A stretch of 64,000 nucleotides of DNA from Mycobacterium parmense (GTDB lineage Bacteria > Actinomycetota > Actinomycetes > Mycobacteriales > Mycobacteriaceae), in NCBI RefSeq assembly GCF_010730575.1, contig NZ_AP022614.1:1922001-1986000 (forward strand). Direction: 5' to 3'. The notes under the pieces are model-generated. The model did no database searches and was not told the DNA's origin. It saw only the letters and a list, made by a program, of their open reading frames with translations. Position numbers and translations under genes: made by a program. This document shows, one piece after another, positions 29,784 through 37,928 of the stretch. Positions within the stretch are counted from its first letter, which is position 1. Each line of letters starts with the position of its first letter.

Positions 29784-31979
29784 GTGACCTTGCGCCAGGC
29801 CGACAGCATCAGCCCCATCGAAAGGTCGCAAAGTCGACGCTCGCCACCTTCGGAATTCCGCCCGGACATCGAGGGCCTACGTGCTGTCGCGGTGTTGGCC
29901 GTCGTCCTGTTTCACGCTGAAGTCCCCGGCGTGGGTGGTGGGTTCGTCGGCGTGGACGTGTTCTTCGTCATTTCCGGGTTTTTGATCACCGGGATGCTCT
30001 GGCGCGAGGCCAGCACCACCGGAACCGTCGTGCTGCGACGCTTCTACGGGGCGCGGGCACGCCGGCTGCTGCCGGCCTCCGCCACGGTCGGGGTCGCCAC
30101 GCTGATCGCCTCGGCGGCGCTGTTGCCTCCCCTGCAAGCGCTGACCGTATTCCGCGACGGCATCGCCAGCGCACTTTATGTGAGTAACTACTGGTTCATC
30201 CTCGAAAACATCAATTACTTCTCCAGCCTTTTGCCGCCCTCACCGTTTCAGCATTACTGGTCGTTGGGCGTCGAGGAACAGTTCTATCTGGTGTGGCCGG
30301 TGATGATTATCGCTACGGCGTGGCTGGTCCGACTCGTGCGCCGACGCACCCCAGCCGGTGCTCCAGATTCGCAACGCCCTTACGTGGTGCTCCTCGCGCT
30401 GATCGCGACCCTGTCGTTCGCCCTGTCGCTGATCGTGACCTACTGGGCGCCTTTTGTGGCGTACTTTTCGTTGCCCACCAGGGCCTGGGAGTTGGCACTC
30501 GGCGGCCTGGTGGCCCTCACTGCGGGCTACTGGCGCCGCCTACCGCAACTGGCGGCCGTGATCACGGGTTGGGCAGGGCTTGGGGTGATTTTGCTGGCCT
30601 GCACCCAATTGAGCTCGACCACGCCCTATCCGGGCACCGCCGCGCTGTTGCCCGTGCTGGGCACCGTTCTGCTGATCGGCGCCGGTTGCGCGGCCCCCTC
30701 GCGGGGCTGCGGCCACATCCTGGGATTGCCGCCGACACGCGCGATTGGGCGAATCTCCTACTCGTGGTACCTGTGGCACTGGCCGGTGCTGGTGCTCGCA
30801 CCGGCACTGCTGGGCCATCCGCTGGGACTGGCCGCCAGGCTGGCGGCGGCCCTGGTCTCCGGCGGGCTCGCCGTGCTCACCCTGCGCTTCATCGAGGACC
30901 CGTTGCGATTCGCCGCTCCCATCCGCCGGTCTGCCCTGGCCAGTCTCGCGCTCGGCGGTGTCGCCACCGCGGTCGCGGTCTGCGTGGGCGTGGTGCTGCC
31001 GAAAGCGGTGCCCGTTCCTATTGGTCGTGGGCCACCGGCTACACCGCTGACCATCACGGCAGCGCCTCCCCCCGCGGGTTCCGAGATCGACGCCTACGAC
31101 GCGGCAGTGCAGCGCGCCTTTACACAGGTGGAGGCGGCGGTCGCGGCTTCGGCCGATCTCAACGCCGTCCCCGCCAATCTGGACCCGCCGCTTGCGGGCG
31201 CAGCAGCCAACGGCAAAACGTATACGATCAGCGGCTGCCTGCGCATGCCCTTCCAGGGCGGGCAACCTGAGTGCGCGACGGGCGATACCGCTTCCACGAC
31301 AACGGTCGCCCTAGTCGGCGACTCGCATGCCGCGATGTGGACTCCGGCGTTCCAGCAAATAGTCGACCAGCAGCACTGGCGGCTCGAGACCCTCGCCAAG
31401 GGTGGCTGCCCGCTGATGGACGTACCCATCCCCAACAACTACTTCCGTCGCCTGATCGAACGTTATCAACACTGCGAGCAGTGGCGCGCTCAGATCATCG
31501 CCCGGTTACGCGCCGAACGCGCACGTCTGGTCGTGGTAAGTGTGTGGCGGGGGTACGGCGCCGACGAATCGCTGACAGGTTTCACGCCGTACGACCCGGC
31601 ATGGAACCAGAGCCTCACCCGTCTCGTGCGGCAGCTCCGCGCGACCGGCGCCAAAGTGCTCGTGCTCGGACCAGTTCCGGCGCCGCACTCAGTGCCGCGG
31701 TTTTGCCTGTCCGGCCACCTCGATGACGCGACGGTCTGTTATCCGCGACGGTCGACCGCGGTCAACGAACCCGGCATCGCAGCCGAAACCGCCGCCACGC
31801 ATGCCGGCGGCGGGCAATACATCGACCTGACCGGACTGTTCTGCGACACCACACGTTGCCCCGCCATCGTCGGCAACACCCTGGTCTACATCGACGTGAG
31901 CCACCTGACGTACGAATACTCTCGCGCGCTGGCACCGGTGATGGGGGCGCTGGCCGACCGCGCACTCGCCTCTGGCTGA
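29784..31979 (+). CDS. OafA-type acyltransferase with SGNH domain (C)
   Basis: A 731-residue third paralogue. The acyltransferase-3 half has R-x10-H in GLRAVAVLAVVLFHA and GVDVFFVISGFLITG. The SGNH half has VGDSHAAMWTPAF and the catalytic DVSHLTYEYS near the C-terminus. Function as for the other two: transfer of an acyl group to a surface glycan. It follows copy B directly, 116 bases downstream, with its own promoter motif rather than as part of an operon. A hairpin followed by T residues begins at its stop codon. Confidence 0.9.
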   Translation: MTLRQADSISPIERSQSRRSPPSEFRPDIEGLRAVAVLAVVLFHAEVPGVGGGFVGVDVFFVISGFLITGMLWREASTTGTVVLRRFYGARARRLLPASATVGVATLIASAALLPPLQALTVFRDGIASALYVSNYWFILENINYFSSLLPPSPFQHYWSLGVEEQFYLVWPVMIIATAWLVRLVRRRTPAGAPDSQRPYVVLLALIATLSFALSLIVTYWAPFVAYFSLPTRAWELALGGLVALTAGYWRRLPQLAAVITGWAGLGVILLACTQLSSTTPYPGTAALLPVLGTVLLIGAGCAAPSRGCGHILGLPPTRAIGRISYSWYLWHWPVLVLAPALLGHPLGLAARLAAALVSGGLAVLTLRFIEDPLRFAAPIRRSALASLALGGVATAVAVCVGVVLPKAVPVPIGRGPPATPLTITAAPPPAGSEIDAYDAAVQRAFTQVEAAVAASADLNAVPANLDPPLAGAAANGKTYTISGCLRMPFQGGQPECATGDTASTTTVALVGDSHAAMWTPAFQQIVDQQHWRLETLAKGGCPLMDVPIPNNYFRRLIERYQHCEQWRAQIIARLRAERARLVVVSVWRGYGADESLTGFTPYDPAWNQSLTRLVRQLRATGAKVLVLGPVPAPHSVPRFCLSGHLDDATVCYPRRSTAVNEPGIAAETAATHAGGGQYIDLTGLFCDTTRCPAIVGNTLVYIDVSHLTYEYSRALAPVMGALADRALASG

Positions 31980-31998
31980 AGCGCCAAGATGCGCTTTT
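31979..31998 (+). terminator. Likely intrinsic terminator after acyltransferase C
   Basis: AAGCGC, a six-base loop and GCGCTT form a perfect six-pair stem followed by T residues, starting at the stop codon. It lies between convergent genes. Confidence 0.5.
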
Positions 31999-32029
31999 GC
32001 CGCGATCGGGTTCCGGGACCCTGGAGGCC

Positions 32030-33031
32030 CTAAGACTGATCCCCCGCGGGTTGTTCGAGGTACCACGGGTTGGCCCGCGCCCAGTCGATGGTGCGGCGGA
32101 GCCCCTCTTCTACGTCGACCTCGAGGCGCCAACCCAGCTCGCGTTGCGCCTTCGTCGAGTCCGGAATACGGCGCGGGATGTCCTCGTAGCGGCCGCCGTA
32201 GCGCGCCGCGGTGTCGACGGCTTCGGCGTCGGACACCGAGTCCACGTTGGCGACCTTGATCGCCAGCTCGACGACGTCGCGCATGGTCGATTCGGTCATG
32301 CTGCCGATGTTGAACGCCTCGCCGATCGCCGCGTCGCTGTCGGCCGCCAGCAGGGTGCCGGCAATGGCGTCGTCGACGTAGGTGAAGCACCGCGACTGGT
32401 CGCCGGAGTCGTAGAGCAACGGCCGGCGCCCGTTGAGGATCCGGTGAACGCTCTGCGAGACCACGAAGATCGGAGCCTGCCGGGGGCCGTACACGTTGAA
32501 GTAGCGGACCACCGTCACCGGCAGCCCGTAGGCCGTGTGCATGGCGAACACGAGGTGCTCGGCCATCGCCTTGCTGGTGCTGTAGCTCCACCGCGCGGTC
32601 TTCGTCGAACCGAGGACACGATCGTCGTCCTCGGCGAACGGCGGGTTGGGGTTCTTCCCGAAGACCTCCGACGTGCTGGCGAAGACGACGCGCGTTCGGT
32701 GCCGTCGGCTCAGTTCCAGGACGTTGCGGGTGCCGATCACGTTGACGTCCAGGACCCGCAGCGGGTCGTTGAGATAGTTCTTCACACCGACGACCGCGGC
32801 CAGGTGGAAGACCGTGTCGACGCCGGGCGTCAGGGCTTGTTCCAGCGCGCTCAGGTCCGTGACGTCGCCCTGCACGAACCGGAAGTTGGGATGCCGGTCG
32901 AAGTCGATGCTGGTGTCGCGGGTGTTCTTGGCGAAGTCGAAGACGGTGACCGAGTCTCCGCGGTCCAGCAACGCGGAGACCAGGTGTGATCCGATGAAGC
33001 CGTAGCCGCCCGTCACGACGACATTGGACAT
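32030..33031 (-). CDS. UDP-sugar SDR, decarboxylase/epimerase-like
   Basis: A 333-residue extended SDR. It has VVTGGYGFIGSHL, VFHLAAVVGVKN, FASTSEVFGKNPNPP, RWSYSTSKAMAEHL (YxxxK near 149) and VRYFNVYGPRQAP. The segment SEVFG with a following TARWSYSTSK resembles the dehydrogenase/decarboxylase domain of ArnA and UDP-glucuronate decarboxylases more than GalE. It sits 47 bases downstream of a UDP-sugar dehydrogenase in the same orientation. The pair would convert UDP-glucose to UDP-glucuronate and then to a pentose or 4-keto-pentose donor such as UDP-xylose. A 4-epimerase giving UDP-galacturonate is the main alternative. The start MSNVVV is the first Met before the Rossmann motif. Confidence 0.83.
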   Translation of the reverse strand: MSNVVVTGGYGFIGSHLVSALLDRGDSVTVFDFAKNTRDTSIDFDRHPNFRFVQGDVTDLSALEQALTPGVDTVFHLAAVVGVKNYLNDPLRVLDVNVIGTRNVLELSRRHRTRVVFASTSEVFGKNPNPPFAEDDDRVLGSTKTARWSYSTSKAMAEHLVFAMHTAYGLPVTVVRYFNVYGPRQAPIFVVSQSVHRILNGRRPLLYDSGDQSRCFTYVDDAIAGTLLAADSDAAIGEAFNIGSMTESTMRDVVELAIKVANVDSVSDAEAVDTAARYGGRYEDIPRRIPDSTKAQRELGWRLEVDVEEGLRRTIDWARANPWYLEQPAGDQS

Positions 33032-33078
33032 ATTCGCTCTTTCTGTTGGCTCTGTGCGTTCGGTTGGCCCGCCGGGGC

Positions 33079-34461
33079 TTACCGCCCGATCCCCTTGTAG
33101 ACGAAGCCGGCCGCCCGGACCGCCGCCGGGTCGAAGCTGTTCCGGCCGTCGAGGAAGACGCACCCGGCGGCCGTCAGGTCCGCGAGCCGGACCAGCGGTA
33201 TCTGGTGGAACTGCCGGTGCCCGGCCAGCACCACCAGCGCGTCGGCGTCCTTGACCGCGGACTCGATGTCGGGGGTCAGCGGGATCTTCGTCACCGAGTG
33301 GGCCTCCTCGTCGGGCACCCACGGATCGTGCACCGCGAGCTGGCAGCCGGACTCTTCGAGTAAGGCGAGGACGTATTTGGTGGGCGTGAGCCGGCAGTCG
33401 CCGGTGTTGTTCTTGAACGCGATGCCCAGCACCGCGATCCTGCTGGTCTCGATGGCCTTCCCCTGCCCGGCCAGGAGCTGCTCGAGCAGCCCGTAGGTGT
33501 AGGCGGGCATGGTGTCGTTGACGGTCCTCGACGTCCGCGGGATCGCCAGCTCCAGCCCCACGGTCTCGCCCAGATGGTTGACGAACCACGGGTCCTTGGT
33601 CAGGCAGTAGCCGCCCACGCCCATGCTGGGCCGCAGGATGTTGGCGTCGCGGCCGCCCTTGGGCATCGTGTTGGCCGCCTCGATGACCTGCAGGGCGTCC
33701 ATGTCGAGCCGGTCGCACACCTTGGCCAGCTCGTTGGCGAGGGCGACGTTGAGGTCGACCCATAGGTTGTCCGCCAGCTTCACCATCTCGGCGGTCCGCG
33801 GATCGTCGACGACCACCGACTCCACTCCCAGGGCGTGGCGCCACAGCGTCGAGCAGGCGCGCGCGCTGCGCTCGTCGACGGCGCCGACGACGACGGGAAT
33901 CGACGTCAGCTCGCGGATGGCCTGGCCTTCTGCGAGCCGCTCGGGGCAGAACGCCAAACCGAAGTCGACCCCCACCCGCAGGCCCGAAACCTCCTCGAGG
34001 ATCGGGCAGACGAGCTTCTCGGTGGTGTCGGGCGGGACCGTGCTCTTGAGGATGACAAGGTGGCCTGGGTGCAGGTGCTCCCCCACGGCCCGGGCCGCCG
34101 CCTTGATGTCATCGACGATGGGTTCGAAGTTCGGGCCGAGCGGCGTGCCGACGGTCACGATGACGAAGTCGTTCTCGGCGACGGCGCCGAAGTCGGTCGT
34201 CGCGCGGAGCCGACCGACGCGAACGCTGTTGGCCACCAGTTCGCCGAGCCCGGGCTCGGGCACGGTGCTCTTGCCCAGGTTGATCTCGTCGACGACGCTC
34301 TGCCGCACGTCGATGCCGGTCACCGGCCAGCCGCGGTCGGCGAGTACGGCACCGATCACCGTGCCGATGTATCCGAAGCCCACCACCGCGATCCCCGACC
34401 GCTTGCCGCGGACCAGGAGATCGATCTCGGCGTCGCTACTTCCGAACACACCTTTTGCCAT
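33079..34461 (-). CDS. UDP-glucose/UDP-ManNAc-type dehydrogenase
   Basis: A 460-residue nucleotide-sugar 6-dehydrogenase. It has the NAD-binding motif VVGFGYIGTVIG at about 26-37, VTVGTPL, LKSTVPPDTT, ERLAEGQAI and the catalytic Cys in GVGGYCLTKDPWF near 286. It oxidises the C6 hydroxyl of a UDP-hexose to a carboxylate in two NAD-dependent steps. Sequence features lie between UDP-glucose and WecC-type UDP-ManNAc dehydrogenases; the SDR downstream favours UDP-glucose. Odd: the first 20 residues (MAKGVFGSSDAEIDLLVRGK) precede the Rossmann fold and resemble the N-terminus of the unrelated acyltransferase at 45753 (MAQGVFGRSEGDTD). The two genes also share their upstream leader. Confidence 0.88.
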   Translation of the reverse strand: MAKGVFGSSDAEIDLLVRGKRSGIAVVGFGYIGTVIGAVLADRGWPVTGIDVRQSVVDEINLGKSTVPEPGLGELVANSVRVGRLRATTDFGAVAENDFVIVTVGTPLGPNFEPIVDDIKAAARAVGEHLHPGHLVILKSTVPPDTTEKLVCPILEEVSGLRVGVDFGLAFCPERLAEGQAIRELTSIPVVVGAVDERSARACSTLWRHALGVESVVVDDPRTAEMVKLADNLWVDLNVALANELAKVCDRLDMDALQVIEAANTMPKGGRDANILRPSMGVGGYCLTKDPWFVNHLGETVGLELAIPRTSRTVNDTMPAYTYGLLEQLLAGQGKAIETSRIAVLGIAFKNNTGDCRLTPTKYVLALLEESGCQLAVHDPWVPDEEAHSVTKIPLTPDIESAVKDADALVVLAGHRQFHQIPLVRLADLTAAGCVFLDGRNSFDPAAVRAAGFVYKGIGR

Positions 34462-34560
34462 CGCGGAACCCAGCCCTTCAGTCCCCCGTGCGCGTTCTGT
34501 GAGCCGAAAGCGCGGACCTCCCGTCCGCGCTAACTGCACGGGAGTCTAATAGGGCGATTG
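34462..34560 (-). repeat. Repeated 5' leader, copy 3 (dehydrogenase)
   Basis: The same leader as the glycosyltransferase genes (GCGATG, a TGAAGGG block, GAACGCGCACGGG), ending upstream in CCTATTAGACTCCC with TATTAG as possible -10. It is most like the leader of the acyltransferase at 45754, and the likeness continues into the first coding bases of both genes. Confidence 0.6.
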
Positions 34561-34630
34561 ACTCGAAATCCAGAAGTTCTGACCGGTGACCCGAGTGTGA
34601 ACGGCGGTTCGCCCCGCGATGACGATCCGG

Positions 34631-35911
34631 TCATCTCGTGCACCCACGGCGAGTCCTGAGGCGGGCGAAGTCTTCGACGAGGTCGGCTGCCGCCAGCGCG
34701 CTTTCGGCGGGTTTGGTCATCCGGGTGGCGACCTCACGGGCACGGGTGAGGTAGGGCGGGGCCAGGATCCGGCGCAGATCGGTCGCCAGCGATTCCTCGG
34801 TGGTCGCCGAAAACCGTCGCCCGGTGCCGACCTTGAGCCGTTTGAGCTGAGCCGCAAAGAACGGCTGGTCGGGCAGGGTCCAGAGGATCAACTGGGGCAC
34901 TCCGGCGCGCAGCGCCGCGGCCAGGGTGCCCGCGCCCCCGTGGTGCACCACGGCGCGACACGCGGGAAAGGTGGTCGCGTAGTTCACCACGCCCACCACC
35001 TTGACGTGCTCGGGGTGAGCGACGTTGCTGAAGTCGGTCGAGCCCGAGCAGAGCAGTGCCCGCTCGCCCAGCTGCGCGCAGGCGGCACCGATCATGGCGA
35101 TCGTGTCGGCCGGGGATTCGACCGGGATGCTGCCGAACCCGAAGCAGACCGGCGGCGTTCCCGCGGCGATCCAGGACGCGACCTCTTCGTCGGCGTCCGT
35201 CGGCAACTGCATCGCCAGCGCGCCGACGAACGGGCGCCGGCCGTCGAATCGCGCCCATTCGGCCGCCAGGCCGGGGAAGCAGACCTCGTCGTAAGCCTGG
35301 ATTTCCAGTGATCCCCGCTGGGCGACCCGGCGCGGCGCGGGCGCTGTGGCCTTCGGCAGGCCGAGTTCGCGCCGCTGCGCGTCCTCGTCCTTCCTGGTCC
35401 CGCGCCACACCAGCCAGTCATTCACCGTCATCCCGGCGCGAATCAACGGCTGCGGCAGGAACGGCAGCAGCTGGCCGTGCGGCCGTACCGGGAAGAAGTG
35501 CAGGGTGGCCAGCGGAATGTCGAAGTACTCGGCGACATTCGCGGCGGGCTGCTCGAAGATCAAGCCGGTGAGCAGCAGGTCCGCCCCGTCCGCCACCGAG
35601 GCCAGCGTCGTGGTCATCTCGCTCCAGCAACGGGTGGCGAACTCCTGCGATTCGCGGCCCATCCGGTTCAGCTCTTTGACTCTCCAGGGGGTGCGGGAGT
35701 AACACGTCCAGTAGTTGCGCTGCGCATCCAGGATGGGCTGCGAATCAAGCCCGTAGGGCACCGCCGCGAGGCCGGCGGACTCGGCGAAGCCGACCAGGTT
35801 GGGCGGGACAGCCATGCGCACGTCGTGGCCGCGGCGCGCCAGCTCGCGCCCGACCACGACGGCGGGTTCGACGTCGCCGCGCCCCCCGTAGCTTGCAAGC
35901 ACAAATTTCAT
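34631..35911 (-). CDS. MGT-family glycosyltransferase
   Basis: A 426-residue MGT-type glycosyltransferase. It starts MKFVLASYGGRGDVEP, with CFGFGSIPVESPADT and donor motif VVHHGGAGTLAAA. The motif reads HHGGAGT then L where four of its paralogues have T. It lies six bases downstream of the Gfo/Idh/MocA oxidoreductase (TGACCGCGATG), so it lacks the long leader and is the second gene of a small operon with that oxidoreductase and probably the TylF-like methyltransferase. That linkage suggests the sugar it adds is then, or was already, modified by these enzymes. Donor not readable. Confidence 0.9.
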   Translation of the reverse strand: MKFVLASYGGRGDVEPAVVVGRELARRGHDVRMAVPPNLVGFAESAGLAAVPYGLDSQPILDAQRNYWTCYSRTPWRVKELNRMGRESQEFATRCWSEMTTTLASVADGADLLLTGLIFEQPAANVAEYFDIPLATLHFFPVRPHGQLLPFLPQPLIRAGMTVNDWLVWRGTRKDEDAQRRELGLPKATAPAPRRVAQRGSLEIQAYDEVCFPGLAAEWARFDGRRPFVGALAMQLPTDADEEVASWIAAGTPPVCFGFGSIPVESPADTIAMIGAACAQLGERALLCSGSTDFSNVAHPEHVKVVGVVNYATTFPACRAVVHHGGAGTLAAALRAGVPQLILWTLPDQPFFAAQLKRLKVGTGRRFSATTEESLATDLRRILAPPYLTRAREVATRMTKPAESALAAADLVEDFARLRTRRGCTR

Positions 35912-35916
35912 CGCGG

Positions 35917-36918
35917 TCAGCTCGGTTCGCGGGGCGGGAGGCCGGCCGCGCGGTAGATCCCGTCGATGACGGCCATGTTGTCGATCGCGTCCTTCGGTGT
36001 CGTCTTCACCGGCTCGCCGCGCAGCACCGAGGCGGCGAACGCATCGAGCTGGTAGGCGTAGGTGGTGCGCCGCGGGAAGCGCTCGACACGCTTGCCGTCG
36101 GCCGAGCGGACCGAGAGCCGCGGGAAGAGGTGCGGCGCCGCCGGACTGAGGTAGCGCAACTGACCCCGGTCGCCGACCACCTTGGCGCTCGCCCAGAACA
36201 GGCTGGACGACCACAGCGCGCAGTGCAGCCGGCCGGTGTGGCCGCCGGCGAAGCGCACCTCGGCCGTCATCACCCGGTCAACCTGCGGACCGTCCAGTTT
36301 CGGCTGCGCCGAGACGACCTCGGGTGCCGAACCGCCGAAGGTGCGGAGCATGTCGACCGTGTACACCCCGGCGTCCATGAGCGCGCCCCCGGCCAGCGAG
36401 AAGTCGTAGACGTTGGCGTTGGAGCGCTTCGGCAGCAGCACGCACACCGAGACTTCCACCCGCTCGAGCTTGCCCAACTCCCCCGACGCGATGATCTGCT
36501 CGACGCGCAAGGTCAGCGGGTGGTAGCGGTATTGCAGCGCCTCCATCACCACCCGGTCCGATGTGGCGGCCACTTCGGCGATCTCGCGCGCCTCGGCGGC
36601 GTTGGCGGTGAACGGCTTCTCACACAGCACGTGCTTGCCGGCGGCCAGGGCCGCCCGGGTCCACCTGCCGTGCAGGTTCGTCGGCAGCAGGTTGTAGACG
36701 GCGTCCACGTCGGGGTCGGCGAGCAGGGCCTCGTAGTCGTCGTGCACCCGGGCGACGCGGTGCTTGGCGGCGAACGCGTGGGCGCGGAAGACGTCGCGCG
36801 AGGCCACCGCGGCCACGACGACCTCGCTGCTTTCGCGGGCCGGGTTGATCAGCGTGGTCGGCGCCCACTTCGACGCGCCCAGGACACCGATCCGCAGGGG
36901 CGGCCCGCTTTCAGCCAC
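35917..36918 (-). CDS. Gfo/Idh/MocA-family oxidoreductase (1)
   Basis: A 333-residue NAD(P)-dependent sugar oxidoreductase. The N-terminal Rossmann motif is LRIGVLGASKW, and the family's CEKPFTANAAEA segment near 100 holds the catalytic Lys. The C-terminal domain has GGALMDAGVYTVDMLR, with Tyr where many members have His, as in glucose-fructose oxidoreductase. Such enzymes oxidise or reduce a ring hydroxyl or ketone of a sugar or nucleotide sugar. A paralogue lies at 40696-41685 next to a GMC oxidoreductase. The gene is followed after five bases by a glycosyltransferase and preceded by a TylF-type methyltransferase, so a role in making or changing a particular glycan sugar is inferred. Confidence 0.88.
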   Translation of the reverse strand: MAESGPPLRIGVLGASKWAPTTLINPARESSEVVVAAVASRDVFRAHAFAAKHRVARVHDDYEALLADPDVDAVYNLLPTNLHGRWTRAALAAGKHVLCEKPFTANAAEAREIAEVAATSDRVVMEALQYRYHPLTLRVEQIIASGELGKLERVEVSVCVLLPKRSNANVYDFSLAGGALMDAGVYTVDMLRTFGGSAPEVVSAQPKLDGPQVDRVMTAEVRFAGGHTGRLHCALWSSSLFWASAKVVGDRGQLRYLSPAAPHLFPRLSVRSADGKRVERFPRRTTYAYQLDAFAASVLRGEPVKTTPKDAIDNMAVIDGIYRAAGLPPREPS

Positions 36919-36954
36919 GGCCTCGGCGCCCGCGCTCGACCATGGTCGTCTTCA

Positions 36955-37767
36955 TCACTTCCGCCACAACACACCGGTCCCGTCGATCTCGACGATCTCC
37001 GCGGATATTCCGTGTTGTGAGCGGTAGTCGGTGACAGCTTTTTCGCACGGCTTCAGAGCGTGGTAGTCATCGATGATGCAGAAACCCCCGGGGGACAGCC
37101 GCGGATAGAGCGCATCGAGCGCTTGTATGGTCGATTCGTAGAGGTCGCCGTCAAGCCTCAATACAGCGATCCGTTCGATCGGGGCGTCGCGCAAAGTGTC
37201 TTTGAACCAGCCGGGAAGAAAGCGCACCCGGTCATCGAGCAACCCGTAACGCTCGAAATTCGCCTTTACTTCCGCTTCGGAGACGCCCAATATGCCCGCG
37301 ACGAAGTCCGCCCGAATCCCTTTGTCTGCCTTGTAATTCGCGGGATCCGAGCGCGGCACGCCCTGGAAGGAATCGGCCAGCCACACGCAGCGTGTCGCAT
37401 CCCCGTATGCGGCCAGAACCGCGCGCATCAGAATGCAGGCCCCGCCGCGCCAGACTCCACATTCCACCAGATCACCCGGGATATCGTCGGCCAGCACCGT
37501 CTCAACGCAATGCTGCAGACTTGTCAATCTCTGCATTCCAATCATCGTCTCGGCCTCCGCCGGCCAGTCCAGGCCCAGATCGCGGGGCGTAGCATCCGCG
37601 AGTCGATGCGCATTGTTTCGCTCGAGGAGGCGGTTGGAGGCTTTGAGAAGGAGGCGTCGCCTCAGTGGCCACTCGGCGGGCATTCGCTCCTGCATCCCAT
37701 ACCGGGTGAGGTTGCGCCGGAGCAGGTCGAGGTAAAGAGATCGGACGTCTAAGTCGGTCACCGTCAT
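36955..37767 (-). CDS. TylF/MycF-type O-methyltransferase
   Basis: A 270-residue macrocin O-methyltransferase homologue. It has GDLVECGVWRGGACILMRAV as SAM motif I, CVWLADSFQGVP, AVLRLDGDLYEST and GFCIIDDYHAL. The Asp pairs in DGDLY and DDYH are the metal and sugar ligands of MycF/TylF enzymes, which methylate hydroxyls of deoxyhexoses. Length is standard. It is the first gene of a probable operon with the Gfo/Idh/MocA oxidoreductase and the glycosyltransferase at 35911. It faces a GMC oxidoreductase across 161 bases that should hold both promoters. Confidence 0.88.
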   Translation of the reverse strand: MTVTDLDVRSLYLDLLRRNLTRYGMQERMPAEWPLRRRLLLKASNRLLERNNAHRLADATPRDLGLDWPAEAETMIGMQRLTSLQHCVETVLADDIPGDLVECGVWRGGACILMRAVLAAYGDATRCVWLADSFQGVPRSDPANYKADKGIRADFVAGILGVSEAEVKANFERYGLLDDRVRFLPGWFKDTLRDAPIERIAVLRLDGDLYESTIQALDALYPRLSPGGFCIIDDYHALKPCEKAVTDYRSQHGISAEIVEIDGTGVLWRK

Positions 37768-37928
37768 ACTGCCTCTATCTCGCGTGCCATCATTTCCGGC
37801 GCTGAGTCTAGACTCCTATTGATCGCGTGTTGAAGAGTTGTCCAGGATGAAATTTCCGGGGCCACAGGTTTGGATCCGGCCGAGCAAACGGGTTCACGTC
37901 CGCGCCCACCACCCCGTGAGGAGCACGA

